Shown: in pieces, positions 9,620 through 18,267 of the stretch | Position numbering within the stretch: position 1 is the first letter of the stretch | How the letters are laid out: every line of letters begins with the position of its first letter | Assembly: GCF_029081005.1 (NCBI RefSeq) | Contig: NZ_JAJQTQ010000023.1 | Location: forward strand, 1-55,287 | Length of the DNA: 55,287 nt | Direction: 5' to 3' | DNA from: Halomonas elongata | Lineage (GTDB): Bacteria > Pseudomonadota > Gammaproteobacteria > Pseudomonadales > Halomonadaceae | Position numbers and translations under genes: made by a program | The notes under the pieces: model-generated | Database searches by the model: none | Told to the model about the DNA's origin: nothing | The model's input: only the letters and a program-made list of their open reading frames with translations

Positions 9620-10729
9620 ATGCCCCGATTCGCCGACCACCTCTATACCCCCGGCCCGGACAACCCCTTCCCCGGCATCTGGGTGCTCCAGCGCCGCATC
9701 GGTCGCCAGATCCCCCATCGCCTGGGATCCAACGAGGGCCTGGACATGCCGCACTCGGCACTGCGCCGACATTTCGGCGATGCCATGGTCGAGCATGCCT
9801 ACTGTTATGGCGACGCCGAGGCGCTCGGGGTCCGCGAACGCCTTTCACGTCAGCAGGACATTCCCGTGGAGGCGTTACTGGTGGATGCCGGTGCCGACAG
9901 TCTGCTGGCTCTGGCGCTGCGGGCCGTGGCCCCGCCCGACACCAGCGTGATCGCCTCGGCGGGCACCTATCCGACCTTTGGCTATTTCGCCCGGGGGCAG
10001 GGATGTCGCCTGATCGAGGTCGCCTACGACGAGGGCCACGACCGGCTCGCCCCCGACCTGGACGCCCTGGCTCGCACCGCGCACGAGGAAAAGGCTCGCC
10101 TGGTGTACCTGGCCAACCCCGACAATCCCACCGGGCATCTGCACGACGACGATGCCGTCCGCCGCTTGCGCGACGCCCTGCCCGATGATTGCTGGCTGCT
10201 GCTCGACGAGGCCTACCACGATTTCCGCGACGATGCCGATACCCCCTTCGCCTCGGAGGTGCCGCCGGGCGTGATCCGTTGCCGAACCCTTTCCAAGGCA
10301 CACGGCATGGCCGGGCTGCGCATCGGCTACGCCATCGCCGAGCCCGAGACCCTGGCCATGCTGATGAAGGTACGCATCCACTATGCCGTCTCGACCCTGA
10401 CCCTGGCCGCCGCCGAGGTGGTGCTCGATCACCCCGACGAGACCCGGCAGCACATCGCCGAGGTTCTCGAGCGTCGACAGCGCCTCGGTGACCATTTCCG
10501 GCAACGGGGCGCCGATGTCCTGCCGAGCGCCACCAATTTCATCGGCATTCGCCTGGCCAGCGCCGAACTCGCCAAACGCGTGCATGCGGAACTGCTCGAA
10601 GAAGGCAAACTGGTCGCTCGCCCCGCTCATCCAGACCTGGGCCATGTCCTGCGCATCACCGCGGTGGAGGATGCGATGGTGCCCGGACGCCTGGAGACGC
10701 TGGAACGGGCACTTCAGGAAAACGCTTAG
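9620..10729 (+). CDS. PLP-dependent aminotransferase, class I/II
   Basis: This 369-residue fold-type I aminotransferase resembles histidinol-phosphate aminotransferase. Visible are ANPDNPTG, the aspartate motif LLLDEAYHDF, and the PLP lysine at residue 226 in TLSKAHGMAGLRIGY. It closes the operon after the FAD oxidase. A likely job is deamination or transamination of the imported amino compound; hisC itself is less likely because no other his genes are nearby. Confidence 0.85.
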   Translation: MPRFADHLYTPGPDNPFPGIWVLQRRIGRQIPHRLGSNEGLDMPHSALRRHFGDAMVEHAYCYGDAEALGVRERLSRQQDIPVEALLVDAGADSLLALALRAVAPPDTSVIASAGTYPTFGYFARGQGCRLIEVAYDEGHDRLAPDLDALARTAHEEKARLVYLANPDNPTGHLHDDDAVRRLRDALPDDCWLLLDEAYHDFRDDADTPFASEVPPGVIRCRTLSKAHGMAGLRIGYAIAEPETLAMLMKVRIHYAVSTLTLAAAEVVLDHPDETRQHIAEVLERRQRLGDHFRQRGADVLPSATNFIGIRLASAELAKRVHAELLEEGKLVARPAHPDLGHVLRITAVEDAMVPGRLETLERALQENA

Positions 10730-10792
10730 CCAGGGAATCCCCAAGGGCGGTCGGTAGTTTCCAGGAGGACAAGGCGAAGCGAGGTCCTTCTA

Positions 10793-10925
10793 TTAACATG
10801 GCAATCAAATAGATCATCCTGATCTCTTCGATTGTCGCCCACCCCACGCTGGCGCAGATACGTGGACCTGCTGGCGTGGCGCGGGCTCGCGCCCGGCGGC
10901 GGCACATCCATGTGCCGCAATTAAC
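10793..10925 (-). repeat. dispersed repeat family B, copy 2
   Basis: This copy is the reverse complement of the element at 51456-51626: both share AATCAAATAGATC, GGCGCAGAT.CGTGG, GTGGCGCGGGCTCGCGCC and a GTGCCGC.ATTAA end. The right outer hairpin seen in the 51.5-kb copy is decayed here. It occupies most of the gap between the aminotransferase and ugd, which are convergent, so it may help to separate the two transcripts. Confidence 0.75.
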
Positions 10926-10967
10926 TGAGAGCCTCGCGCAGGCTTGTCACCGAAGAAAGGTGGAGGG

Positions 10968-12308
10968 TCAGGAGCGTTGCAGGGACTCGCCGCGCCCCAC
11001 GGCAAAGTACATCAACCCCGCCTTGCGCACCGTCTCGGGATCATAGAGATTGCGCCCGTCGACGACCACCGGCATGCCGAGCTGTTGCTTCAGCCAGTCG
11101 AAATCCACCATGCGGAAGACCTTCCACTCGGTACAGATCACCAGGGCGTCGGCGCCCTGGATCGCCACTTCCCGTGATGCCGACAGTGTCAGGTCGTCCC
11201 GTTCGCCGTAGAGGCGGCGGCACTCATTCATGGCCTCGGGATCATAGGCCCGGACCCTGGCGCCGGCACGCCACAGCGCTTCCATCAAGGTACGACTCGG
11301 CGCATCACGCATGTCATCGGTGTTCGGCTTGAAGGCCAGTCCCCAGAGAGCGATGGTACGGCCGGCCAGGTCGCCATCGAAGGCGCGCTCCAGCTTGTCG
11401 AACAGGGTCTGTTTCTGTCGGCGGTTGACGCCTTCCACCGCATCCAACAGCTGTGCTTCGTACTGCACCTCGCCGGCGGTGCGCGTCAGAGCACGCACGT
11501 CCTTGGGAAAGCAGGAGCCGCCATAACCGCAGCCCGGGTAGATGAAGTGGTAGCCGATGCGGGGATCCGAGCCGATACCACGCCGCACCTGTTCCACGTC
11601 GGCGCCCAGGCGCTCCGCCAGGTTGGCGATCTCGTTCATGAAACTGATCTTGGTGGCGAGCATGGCGTTGGCCGCATACTTGGTAAGCTCGGCGGCACGC
11701 ACGTCCATGAACATCAGCTTTTCCTGCAAGCGGATGTAGGGGGCGTAGCATTCACGCATCAACTCGCGGACCCGCTCGGAGCCGGTGCCGACCACGAAGC
11801 GCGCGCCATGCGTAAAGTCCTCGATCGCCGCCCCTTCCTTGAGAAACTCCGGATTCGAGCAGACCTCGAAGTCGATCGTCTCGCCACGTTCCTCGAGTAC
11901 GCCGGCGATGGCGCCCTTCACCCGGTCGGCCGTTCCCACCGGCACCGTGGACTTGTCGATGACCACCTTGAACTCGTTCATGTGACGACCGATGGTCTCG
12001 GCGACCGCCAGCACATACTGCAGATCGGCGCTGCCGTCCTCGTCGGGCGGCGTGCCGACGGCGATGAACTGCAGAATACCGAAATCGACCGCCGTGGCGG
12101 CATCGGTGGTGAATCGCAGCCGCCCTGCCGCGGCATTGGTGGTCACCAATTCCTCCAGCCCCGGCTCGAAAATGGGGATTTCACCGGACTCAAGCCGGGC
12201 GATCTTGTCGGCATCCACATCCATGCACAACACATCGTGGCCGACATCGGCCAGACAAGCGCCCGTGACGAGCCCCACATACCCGGTGCCGAAAATGGTG
12301 ATCTTCAT
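10968..12308 (-). CDS. ugd: UDP-glucose 6-dehydrogenase
   Basis: The enzyme oxidises UDP-glucose to UDP-glucuronate, a precursor for capsule, exopolysaccharide and lipid modification. The 446-residue protein has the NAD-binding GTGYVG (7-12), [17 protein letters not shown] (151-159) and the catalytic cysteine in YGGSCFPKD (C266). Length is normal. It stands alone, convergent with the operon on its left and divergent from the YbaK-like gene on its right. Confidence 0.95.
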   Translation of the reverse strand: MKITIFGTGYVGLVTGACLADVGHDVLCMDVDADKIARLESGEIPIFEPGLEELVTTNAAAGRLRFTTDAATAVDFGILQFIAVGTPPDEDGSADLQYVLAVAETIGRHMNEFKVVIDKSTVPVGTADRVKGAIAGVLEERGETIDFEVCSNPEFLKEGAAIEDFTHGARFVVGTGSERVRELMRECYAPYIRLQEKLMFMDVRAAELTKYAANAMLATKISFMNEIANLAERLGADVEQVRRGIGSDPRIGYHFIYPGCGYGGSCFPKDVRALTRTAGEVQYEAQLLDAVEGVNRRQKQTLFDKLERAFDGDLAGRTIALWGLAFKPNTDDMRDAPSRTLMEALWRAGARVRAYDPEAMNECRRLYGERDDLTLSASREVAIQGADALVICTEWKVFRMVDFDWLKQQLGMPVVVDGRNLYDPETVRKAGLMYFAVGRGESLQRS

Positions 12309-12585
12309 TCCCTGTTACCCCGCCAGAACCCCTGGGCATTACCTGAAAACTGCCCAGGAAACACAATGTCATGACTCATCGCGACCGCATGAAACACCGG
12401 CCGCCGCGCTTGCGTCACCGCCACAGGCGGTACGACGTGGCAGCATTGTAACAGGACGACGGCAAAGGCCCAGAGATCGCGCGGACCTCCCGAGGAAACG
12501 CTATGCTGACGGATATGGACGCCACCCACGCCACACAAGGACCCCAGGCATGATCGTTCAGCCCCAGCGCCGAGGAGGTGACATC

Positions 12586-13056
12586 ATGGCCATGCCGATG
12601 ACGATCCGGGAGTATCTCCACGCCTGCGATATCGATTACGAGGAGGTCCCCCATCCACGCGCGGTCTCGACCAGCCGTATCGCCCGCGTCTCGCACGTCG
12701 AAGGCGACCAGTTGGCCAAGGCCGTCATGCTGCACGGCGATGCCGGCTATCGGGTCGCCGTGTTGCCCAGCGACCGCGATGCCGATCTGGAACGACTCGA
12801 GCAGCTCTTCCATGAAGATCTGGAGCTGGCCACGGAGGAAGAGGTGCGCCACGAGTTCGATGACTGCGACCCCGGAGCGGCCATTCCCGTGGGGCAGGCC
12901 TATGGCCTGCAGGTCTACCTCGACGACCACCTGCGCCATCAGCCGGATGTCTATTTCGAGGCCGGCGACCACGAAACCCTGGTGCACATGAGCGGCGGCG
13001 AGTTCGACCGACTGATGACCGGCAGCCAGCACGGCGCTTTCAGCCGTTCCCGCTGA
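12586..13056 (+). CDS. YbaK/EbsC-type aminoacyl-tRNA deacylase
   Basis: The 156-residue single-domain protein has the YbaK fold pattern: YLHACDIDYEEVPHPRAVSTSRIA, then QLAKAVMLHGDAGYRVAVLPSD, and the final GQAYGLQVYLDD strand. Relatives hydrolyse mischarged aminoacyl-tRNAs in trans; the catalytic lysine corresponds to the K in QLAKAVM. I chose ATG 12586 because GGAGGTG lies at the right distance; the upstream ATG at 12550 has no such site. The stop codon touches the left terminal repeat of a family A element. Confidence 0.85.
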   Translation: MAMPMTIREYLHACDIDYEEVPHPRAVSTSRIARVSHVEGDQLAKAVMLHGDAGYRVAVLPSDRDADLERLEQLFHEDLELATEEEVRHEFDDCDPGAAIPVGQAYGLQVYLDDHLRHQPDVYFEAGDHETLVHMSGGEFDRLMTGSQHGAFSRSR

Positions 13057-13268
13057 GAGGGTGTTTACAAAAGTCACGAGCGACGGCCAGACAAGGCGAA
13101 ATTCGGCGACAAATCGTCAGGACTGACGATTTGGGCAGTTCTGCTGCTCGAAGAGCGAGTGACAAGGATGTCACGAGTCAAAGCGCGGAGTTTAGCCCTA
13201 CTAAATGAGCACTTCGAGCCGAATTTCAACGAAGTATGGTCGAGCGCAGTAATTTGTAAACACCCTCT
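13056..13268 (+). repeat. inverted-repeat element family A, copy 1
   Basis: The element is bounded by perfect 16-bp terminal inverted repeats, AGAGGGTGTTTACAAA and its complement. The core (CGAGCGACGGCCAGACAAGGC, then GCGGAGTTTA, TAAATGAGCACTTCGAG) is shared with copies at 24626, 22711 and 26154. This copy is 213 bp instead of about 140 because of about 70 extra bases in the middle that contain their own AAATCGTCAG/CTGACGATTT inverted repeat. No coding capacity. It begins in the stop codon of the upstream gene. Confidence 0.85.
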
Positions 13269-13278
13269 GACGCGCCGG

Positions 13279-13302
13279 AGGCCGGGGCGCCCGCCCCGGC
13301 CT
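13279..13302. terminator. GC-rich hairpin after the methyltransferase gene
   Basis: AGGCCGGGGC, a 4-base loop and GCCCCGGCCT form a 10-bp stem just past the stop of the minus-strand methyltransferase gene. There is no strong T run on either side, so it may act as a weak terminator or 3'-end protector. Confidence 0.5.
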
Positions 13303-13306
13303 TGCT

Positions 13307-14506
13307 TCAACGAGCCGGCGTTGCCTCGATCACCAGGTTTCGCGGTGTCAGTTGACGTTCGCAGAAGGTACCCAGGCGAACCCGGAAGCCGGCTTCCTCC
13401 ATCAACCTGACGCGATCCAGCGCCAGCCAGACTTCCAGCGGACGTCGAAACAAGTGACGCACGAGTTCGAGCCGGGTGACCTCACCCAGGCGCCGGAACC
13501 CTTCGGTTTCATAATGCGCCCAGTCGAGACGGGCAGGCAGCGCCAGACGCTTGCGTTCGGCCGCCCAGCGGCAGAAACCGGCAAAGTCATCGGGCATTCG
13601 CCCGTAGGACAGGCTCGGCACCGGCAGGTAGGCGTCCCGGCCCGAGACATCCCGCTGCAGCGCATCGAATCCCAGGCGCCAGGCATTGGCACGCTGGCGC
13701 TGGCGACGAACCCCCGCCGGCGCGGTGACGGTTTCCTGAACCGCCATCGCCAGGTCATCGCGATGCATTCGCCAGCCCTGCTCGGCCATCTCGCGGCGCC
13801 CCTGTTCGGACAAGGGGCGGTAGTGCTCCGCCTCGGTGCGCTGGTAACAGCAAGGTGCCAGGATCACCGCAGTACCGCGCCGGGCCGCCCGTTCGAGCAG
13901 GCGACCATGCAGGTCGCCGCAGGCGTGCAGCGCCATCACCCGGGTCTTCGGCGTCAGCCAGCGGCTGGCCTCCTCGGCCAGCACGTCCTGCTGGTGAAGC
14001 TGCACCGCCACCTCCTGACGCCGCGCCAGCTCGCCTCCGGCGCGACACAGTTCGGACTGCCACTCCAGGGCCTCGACACCGATGCCATGCCAGCGCCCCA
14101 CCCCGCGCGCCAGGTGGCCCTTGCCAGCGCACCACTCCACCAGATCGGCGTCCGGCGTCACCAGAGGGGCGAAGGCCTGGATCTGGCGCCACTTGCGGCC
14201 ACCGACGAAGGTGCCCCAGGCGTCGGGCAGTGTCGGCCCCTGCGTCGCCAGATCGGGCAGGCTCGCCAGCGAGGCCAGTTCGTCCACGGGTAGCCACGAT
14301 GACAAGGGAGACGTCGCGAAGGGCCTGGCCTGCAACCGAGCCGTCTCGTAGTCGGACAGCCCTCTCAACGCCTCGGCCATCGCCGGATACCGCGACGCCC
14401 AGGGCAACCGACGATGCTGGAAAGGCAAGGGTTGCCACACCGATTGCCACTCGGCCAGCAAGGCCCCCAGATGCCGAAAGCGATGTTCATGACTCGGCGT
14501 CATCAT
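13307..14506 (-). CDS. SAM-dependent methyltransferase, GSTCD/METTL25-like
   Basis: The protein of 399 residues contains a central methyltransferase domain: LVEWCAGKGHLARGVG (motif I), VMALHACGDLHGRLL and VILAPCCYQRTEAEHYRP. The HACGDL plus PCCY pair is typical of the bacterial methyltransferases related to GSTCD and METTL25. The N-terminal 120 and C-terminal 120 residues are less conserved. Substrate unknown; RNA or a thiol compound are guesses only. It lies 6 bases downstream of the DUF523/DUF1722 gene, suggesting co-transcription. Confidence 0.8.
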   Translation of the reverse strand: MMTPSHEHRFRHLGALLAEWQSVWQPLPFQHRRLPWASRYPAMAEALRGLSDYETARLQARPFATSPLSSWLPVDELASLASLPDLATQGPTLPDAWGTFVGGRKWRQIQAFAPLVTPDADLVEWCAGKGHLARGVGRWHGIGVEALEWQSELCRAGGELARRQEVAVQLHQQDVLAEEASRWLTPKTRVMALHACGDLHGRLLERAARRGTAVILAPCCYQRTEAEHYRPLSEQGRREMAEQGWRMHRDDLAMAVQETVTAPAGVRRQRQRANAWRLGFDALQRDVSGRDAYLPVPSLSYGRMPDDFAGFCRWAAERKRLALPARLDWAHYETEGFRRLGEVTRLELVRHLFRRPLEVWLALDRVRLMEEAGFRVRLGTFCERQLTPRNLVIEATPAR

Positions 14507-14512
14507 GGCCTC

Positions 14513-15484
14513 TCAGATGGCATTGCGCAGCCCGAGCTCATAGGGGTGGGGATCGAGATAGGACTGACCGCAAATATAGTCCGAGCCGTGACGTTTCAGG
14601 TAATGGTTGAGCAAGCGCATCGGCACCGCCAGGGGCACCTGCTTCAAACGATATTCTTCCACCGACTGGAGCAGATCGCGACGCGTCTCGCCATCCAGGG
14701 AGCGTTTGAGATAGCCGAGTACGTGCAACAGGGCGTTGACATGGGTCTTGCGCGACGCGGGTTTCGACAACGCCTCCATGAAGGCCGGCAGGTAATACGC
14801 CAGCGTCTCGTCCAGTGGGCGTCGATGGGCCTCGGCCAGATAACGCCCCAGCTCGCGGTAAGCCTCCACCCGATGCGCCATCAACAGGAGCTTCTGACGG
14901 CTATGGAACTGCAGCAGGGCATGATGGCTGGGCGTCTCCTCGACATTCCGCTTCCAGTCGTCGAGGGCATAGATGCGCGTCATGAAGTTCTCGCGCAAGG
15001 CCGGGTCATTGAGCCTTGCCTCCTCTTCCAGCGGGAGCTCGGGAAAATGATGGCGAAGGACGCGCACGAAGACGCCGGAATCGGCATGGCTGGGCATGCC
15101 GTTCTCATGGTAGACCTTGACCCGTTCGAGCCCGCAGCTGGGCGACCCCTTCATCAGGATAAAGCCGCGCAGGTGACGATGCGCCTCGACGAAGGACTCA
15201 CCGACCCGCTCGATGCGCTCGGTCACATCCCGGTCGGGCGTTTTCGTGCCCCGCGCACGAGGCGTTTCCCCAGGCCGCCCTACCAGGCGGATCGGTTCGC
15301 GCGGAACGCCAAGCCCCGCCGCCAGCTCGGGACAGAAGGTCTCGAAACGCAGACAATCCGCCAGCACATTCAGGCAATAGCGAGACCGCTTGTGACCGCC
15401 GTTGTAACGCACCTCCTCGCCGGTCAGGCAGGCACTGATGCCGACCGGGATGCCGGTATTCGCTGCAGAGGTGTGTGTTGCCAT
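14513..15484 (-). CDS. DUF523 and DUF1722 protein (YbgA-type fusion)
   Basis: The 323-residue protein starts with a DUF523 domain (GISACLTGEEVRYNGGHKR, about 15-33; cysteines in FCPELAAGLGVPR and MKGSPSCGLERVKVY) and ends with a DUF1722 domain (about 195-310; LMAHRVEAYRELGRYLA ... LRHGSDYICGQSYLDPHP). Conserved cysteines suggest metal or Fe-S binding. The two-domain form is widespread and often lies beside photolyase or stress genes; its function is not settled. It seems to be the first gene of an operon with the methyltransferase. Confidence 0.88.
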   Translation of the reverse strand: MATHTSAANTGIPVGISACLTGEEVRYNGGHKRSRYCLNVLADCLRFETFCPELAAGLGVPREPIRLVGRPGETPRARGTKTPDRDVTERIERVGESFVEAHRHLRGFILMKGSPSCGLERVKVYHENGMPSHADSGVFVRVLRHHFPELPLEEEARLNDPALRENFMTRIYALDDWKRNVEETPSHHALLQFHSRQKLLLMAHRVEAYRELGRYLAEAHRRPLDETLAYYLPAFMEALSKPASRKTHVNALLHVLGYLKRSLDGETRRDLLQSVEEYRLKQVPLAVPMRLLNHYLKRHGSDYICGQSYLDPHPYELGLRNAI

Positions 15485-15657
15485 ATGGCGCTCCTGTGCC
15501 GGTGCTCCTCTTGGTTACAGGATAACGCCGAGCCCTGTATATCGCGATTCCCGCCTGGTCGCCGAGCACCATCGTTCAGCGATCCTGCTCTTGCCGCTTT
15601 GCCCCGACCGGCTGGCTCGATAGGCTGTCATGGTCCTCCTCGCTTCAGGAATCATGC

Positions 15658-16557
15658 ATGCCACCTCGTCGCCCTACCGTCTGCCTTGCCCGCTGCGTCG
15701 CTCCGCTGCTCGTCGGTTTCCCCCTGTTATCCGACGCCCAGGCGGCCCCCTGCCATGCCCCCGGGCAGTGGCTGGACGACGCGGGAGCGCCCATCGCGAC
15801 CGATGTCATGATGCACGACCTGGCCGAACAGACGGTGGTGATGCTCGGTGAACGGCATGATGAGACCGCCCACCATCGCTGGCAGTTGCAGACATTGGCG
15901 GGGCTTCACGCTCTCCGCCCCGACATGGTGATCGGCCTGGAGATGCTGCCGCGCAAGGCGCAGCCGGCCCTGGACGACTGGGTCGAGGGAGGATTGAGCG
16001 AAGCAGCGTTCCTCGAGGCGAGTGACTGGTCCGACGCCTGGGGCTACGACCCCGAGCTGTATTGGCCGATCCTGCACTTCGCCCGCATGCAGGGCGTGCC
16101 CCTGAAGGCCCTGAATGTCAGCACCGACCTGCAGCGACGTCTGGTGGAAGGTGGCTGGCACGCCGTCCCGCCGGAAGGCAGATTCGGCATGACCGCCCCG
16201 GCACCGGCGTCACCCGCCTATCGCGCCGATCTCGCGGACGTCTTCGCCGCTCACGATCACGCTGCCGACGCCGGCGAAAAGGGGCTCGAGCGCTTCATCG
16301 ACGCGCAACTGGTCTGGGACCGCGCCATGGCCAGTGGCCTGGCCGAGGCCACGGCGAACGACAGACTGGTGGTCGGGCTGATGGGGCTTCGCCACCTCAG
16401 CGATGGGCACGGAGTGCCCCATCAACTCGACGACCTGGGCATCACCGAGCACCGCAGCCTTCTGCCGCGGCGACCCGATGATGCCTGTCGGCCACCGCCC
16501 GCCGGACGGGCGGATGGCTTTTTCATCCTCGACGAGCGGTGGGAAGAGAATCCCTGA
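15658..16557 (+). CDS. ChaN family haem-binding-like protein
   Basis: The 299-residue exported protein has a signal region (CLARCVAPLLVGFPLLSDAQA) followed by the ChaN domain: VVMLGERHDETAHHRWQLQ (about 60-78), VIGLEMLPRKAQPALDDW, and KALNVSTDLQRRLVEGGW. ChaN-type proteins bind haem in pairs and are proposed to take part in iron acquisition. The N-terminal cysteine context is not a clear lipobox, so I call it exported rather than a lipoprotein. Confidence 0.82.
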   Translation: MPPRRPTVCLARCVAPLLVGFPLLSDAQAAPCHAPGQWLDDAGAPIATDVMMHDLAEQTVVMLGERHDETAHHRWQLQTLAGLHALRPDMVIGLEMLPRKAQPALDDWVEGGLSEAAFLEASDWSDAWGYDPELYWPILHFARMQGVPLKALNVSTDLQRRLVEGGWHAVPPEGRFGMTAPAPASPAYRADLADVFAAHDHAADAGEKGLERFIDAQLVWDRAMASGLAEATANDRLVVGLMGLRHLSDGHGVPHQLDDLGITEHRSLLPRRPDDACRPPPAGRADGFFILDERWEENP

Positions 16558-16566
16558 TACGGGCCA

Positions 16567-17025
16567 CTACCCTTCGTCTATCTCGGGCCGGAACCCGCAG
16601 GACAGCACGATCCGATTCCAGCCGTTGATAACCACCACCAGGGAGGTGAGGCTCAGTTGCTCCTCAAGACTGAAGCTCGCCCTCACCCGGTCGCGAAGCG
16701 ACTGGTCGACGTCGCTCTCGGCCAGCAGGGTCAGTGCTTCCGTCCAGGCCAGCGCCGCTCGCTCACGCTCGCTGAAACCGGGTGACTCTCGCCAGGCCGG
16801 CAGCACGTCGAGACGTGCCTGCCGTTCGCCATCGCCACGCGCCTCCTCGGAATGCATCCGCTGGCAGAAGGCACAGCCATTGAGTTGGGAAGCACGCAGG
16901 AAGACCAGATGGATCAAGCCCGGTTCGATGCCCGCCGCTTGCACGGCCTCCTGGGTCGACTGGAGCCCTTGCACCAGGGCGGGCTGCAGGCGATAGAAGT
17001 CGGCACGGGAAACATGCTCTTGCAT
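16567..17025 (-). CDS. AhpD-like carboxymuconolactone decarboxylase family protein
   Basis: This 152-residue helical protein has the AhpD signature: Cys51 and Cys54 in NGCAFCQRMH with His58, followed by the ERERAALAWTEALT helix. Family members are thiol peroxidase partners or peroxidases. ATG 17025 is preceded by CAGGAG; the longer frame upstream has no better site. It shares a convergent end with the ChaN-like gene. Confidence 0.88.
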   Translation of the reverse strand: MQEHVSRADFYRLQPALVQGLQSTQEAVQAAGIEPGLIHLVFLRASQLNGCAFCQRMHSEEARGDGERQARLDVLPAWRESPGFSERERAALAWTEALTLLAESDVDQSLRDRVRASFSLEEQLSLTSLVVVINGWNRIVLSCGFRPEIDEG

Positions 17026-17105
17026 GATGCACTCCTGATCGGGAAATGGAGTGCCCAGCATGCGCGCGAACCGATATCACGCCTTGTAGATTTGCGCCAA
17101 CTTGG

Positions 17106-17247
17106 GAAGCGCTGAATAAATCAGCCGAGCATAGTGAAGCGCAAGGCGCACGGAGCACAGAAAGCGAGACATAACGAGGGGTTAGGCGAGCTTTCGAGCA
17201 CCGCGTAACGACGCGATTTGCAGGCGCAGGCATTTATGTAGTGCTTC
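17106..17247. repeat. inverted-repeat element family C
   Basis: The 142-bp element has inverted ends: GAAGCGCTGAATAAAT at 17106-17121 and the complement of GAAGCACTACATAAAT at 17232-17247. Its right end resembles bases 36-84. The right end lies inside the 3' end of the AraC gene, so the element encodes the last few residues and the stop of that gene. Confidence 0.65.
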
Positions 17248-18055
17248 TCTTGCGCCGACGATACTCACCCGGCGTCTCCCCGACATGGCGGCGAAAGCGA
17301 TGGGTAAAGTGAGCCTGGTCATGAAAGCCGCATGCCAGGGCGACCTGGCTGATCGATGACTCCTCGGCTCCCGACAACAGGGCCCTGGCGTGCTTGAGGC
17401 GTTGCAGCAGGTCCATCTGCGCGGGTGCCAATCCCACCTGGTGCCGAAAGGTCCGCTCGAGAGTACGGCGGCTCAGCCCATGGTTGGCCACCACCCGGTC
17501 GATCCTGAAGTGCCCGTTGTCGATCAGCGGCAGGAGTCGCTGCACATGACCGATTCGGGGTCCATTCGCCTCCGCCCTGGCCAGCAACCAGGCATCGAGA
17601 CGCGCCAGCCGCGCTTCCAGCGATAGATCCGGCAGGCTATCTCGCAATGCCTTCCAGTCATCGGGCGCCCATCTTTCCCATTGATCAGCATCGTCCAGTG
17701 CCTCCAGCGACATGCCGAACAACTGGAAGGCGCCCCCGGGACGGAACCGGATGCCGAGGGTGGCCCCCACGGTGGTGGTATAGGCCGCCACCGTCCGCCG
17801 GGCGATGTCCCAGCCGGCGGACGGTGCCGTGGTATCGAGGCGCCTGAAGGTCAGGGTGACCCCACCATCGGGGTAGAGCTTGTCCCGGGTCGGCGCATCC
17901 GGCGGCGGCCCCTGCACGAACCAGTAGTGGTCGACCCAGGGGCGCAGTGGCGGGGCCGGCAACAGGCGCTGGATGACGAGACGCGGCAACACCAGCGGTG
18001 CCACGCCTTGCCTGAAAACTGGCTGCAGGGGCTCAACGGATTCTCGGGAAGACAT
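17234..18055 (-). CDS. AraC family transcriptional regulator
   Basis: The 273-residue regulator has an N-terminal sensor domain resembling DUF6597 (LRPWVDHYWFVQGPPP; LYPDGGVTLTF; TLGIRFRPGGAFQLFG) and a C-terminal AraC pair of helix-turn-helix motifs (RIDRVVANHGLSRRTLERTF; ISQVALACGFHDQAHFTHRF). The start at ATG 18055 removes an unsupported upstream extension. Its final RSTT and stop codon are encoded by the terminal repeat of element C, implying that the insertion replaced the original end. The regulon is unknown. Confidence 0.9.
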   Translation of the reverse strand: MSSRESVEPLQPVFRQGVAPLVLPRLVIQRLLPAPPLRPWVDHYWFVQGPPPDAPTRDKLYPDGGVTLTFRRLDTTAPSAGWDIARRTVAAYTTTVGATLGIRFRPGGAFQLFGMSLEALDDADQWERWAPDDWKALRDSLPDLSLEARLARLDAWLLARAEANGPRIGHVQRLLPLIDNGHFRIDRVVANHGLSRRTLERTFRHQVGLAPAQMDLLQRLKHARALLSGAEESSISQVALACGFHDQAHFTHRFRRHVGETPGEYRRRKRSTT

Positions 18056-18267
18056 TCGGACTCCGCGATATCGGTGTCTCGACGACAGGACAGTGTAGCC
18101 CAGATACCACCAGTCCTCGCTGGGCGAAGCTTGGATGCAGTGCAGCAAAAAAATCGCCGAAAGGGGTTGATTAGCCGACTCAACAAATGGCGAACACTGT
18201 TTCTTTGGTGTAAAATGCGCCTCGTTTTTCGACCCTTTCCCCCCTCCTACCTCAGGATGCTTCCGTC

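Noticed and set aside
13814..13823. GGCGGTAG (ops-like core) inside the methyltransferase gene
   Set aside because: It lies inside a coding region on its antisense strand and lacks the CGT continuation of ops.
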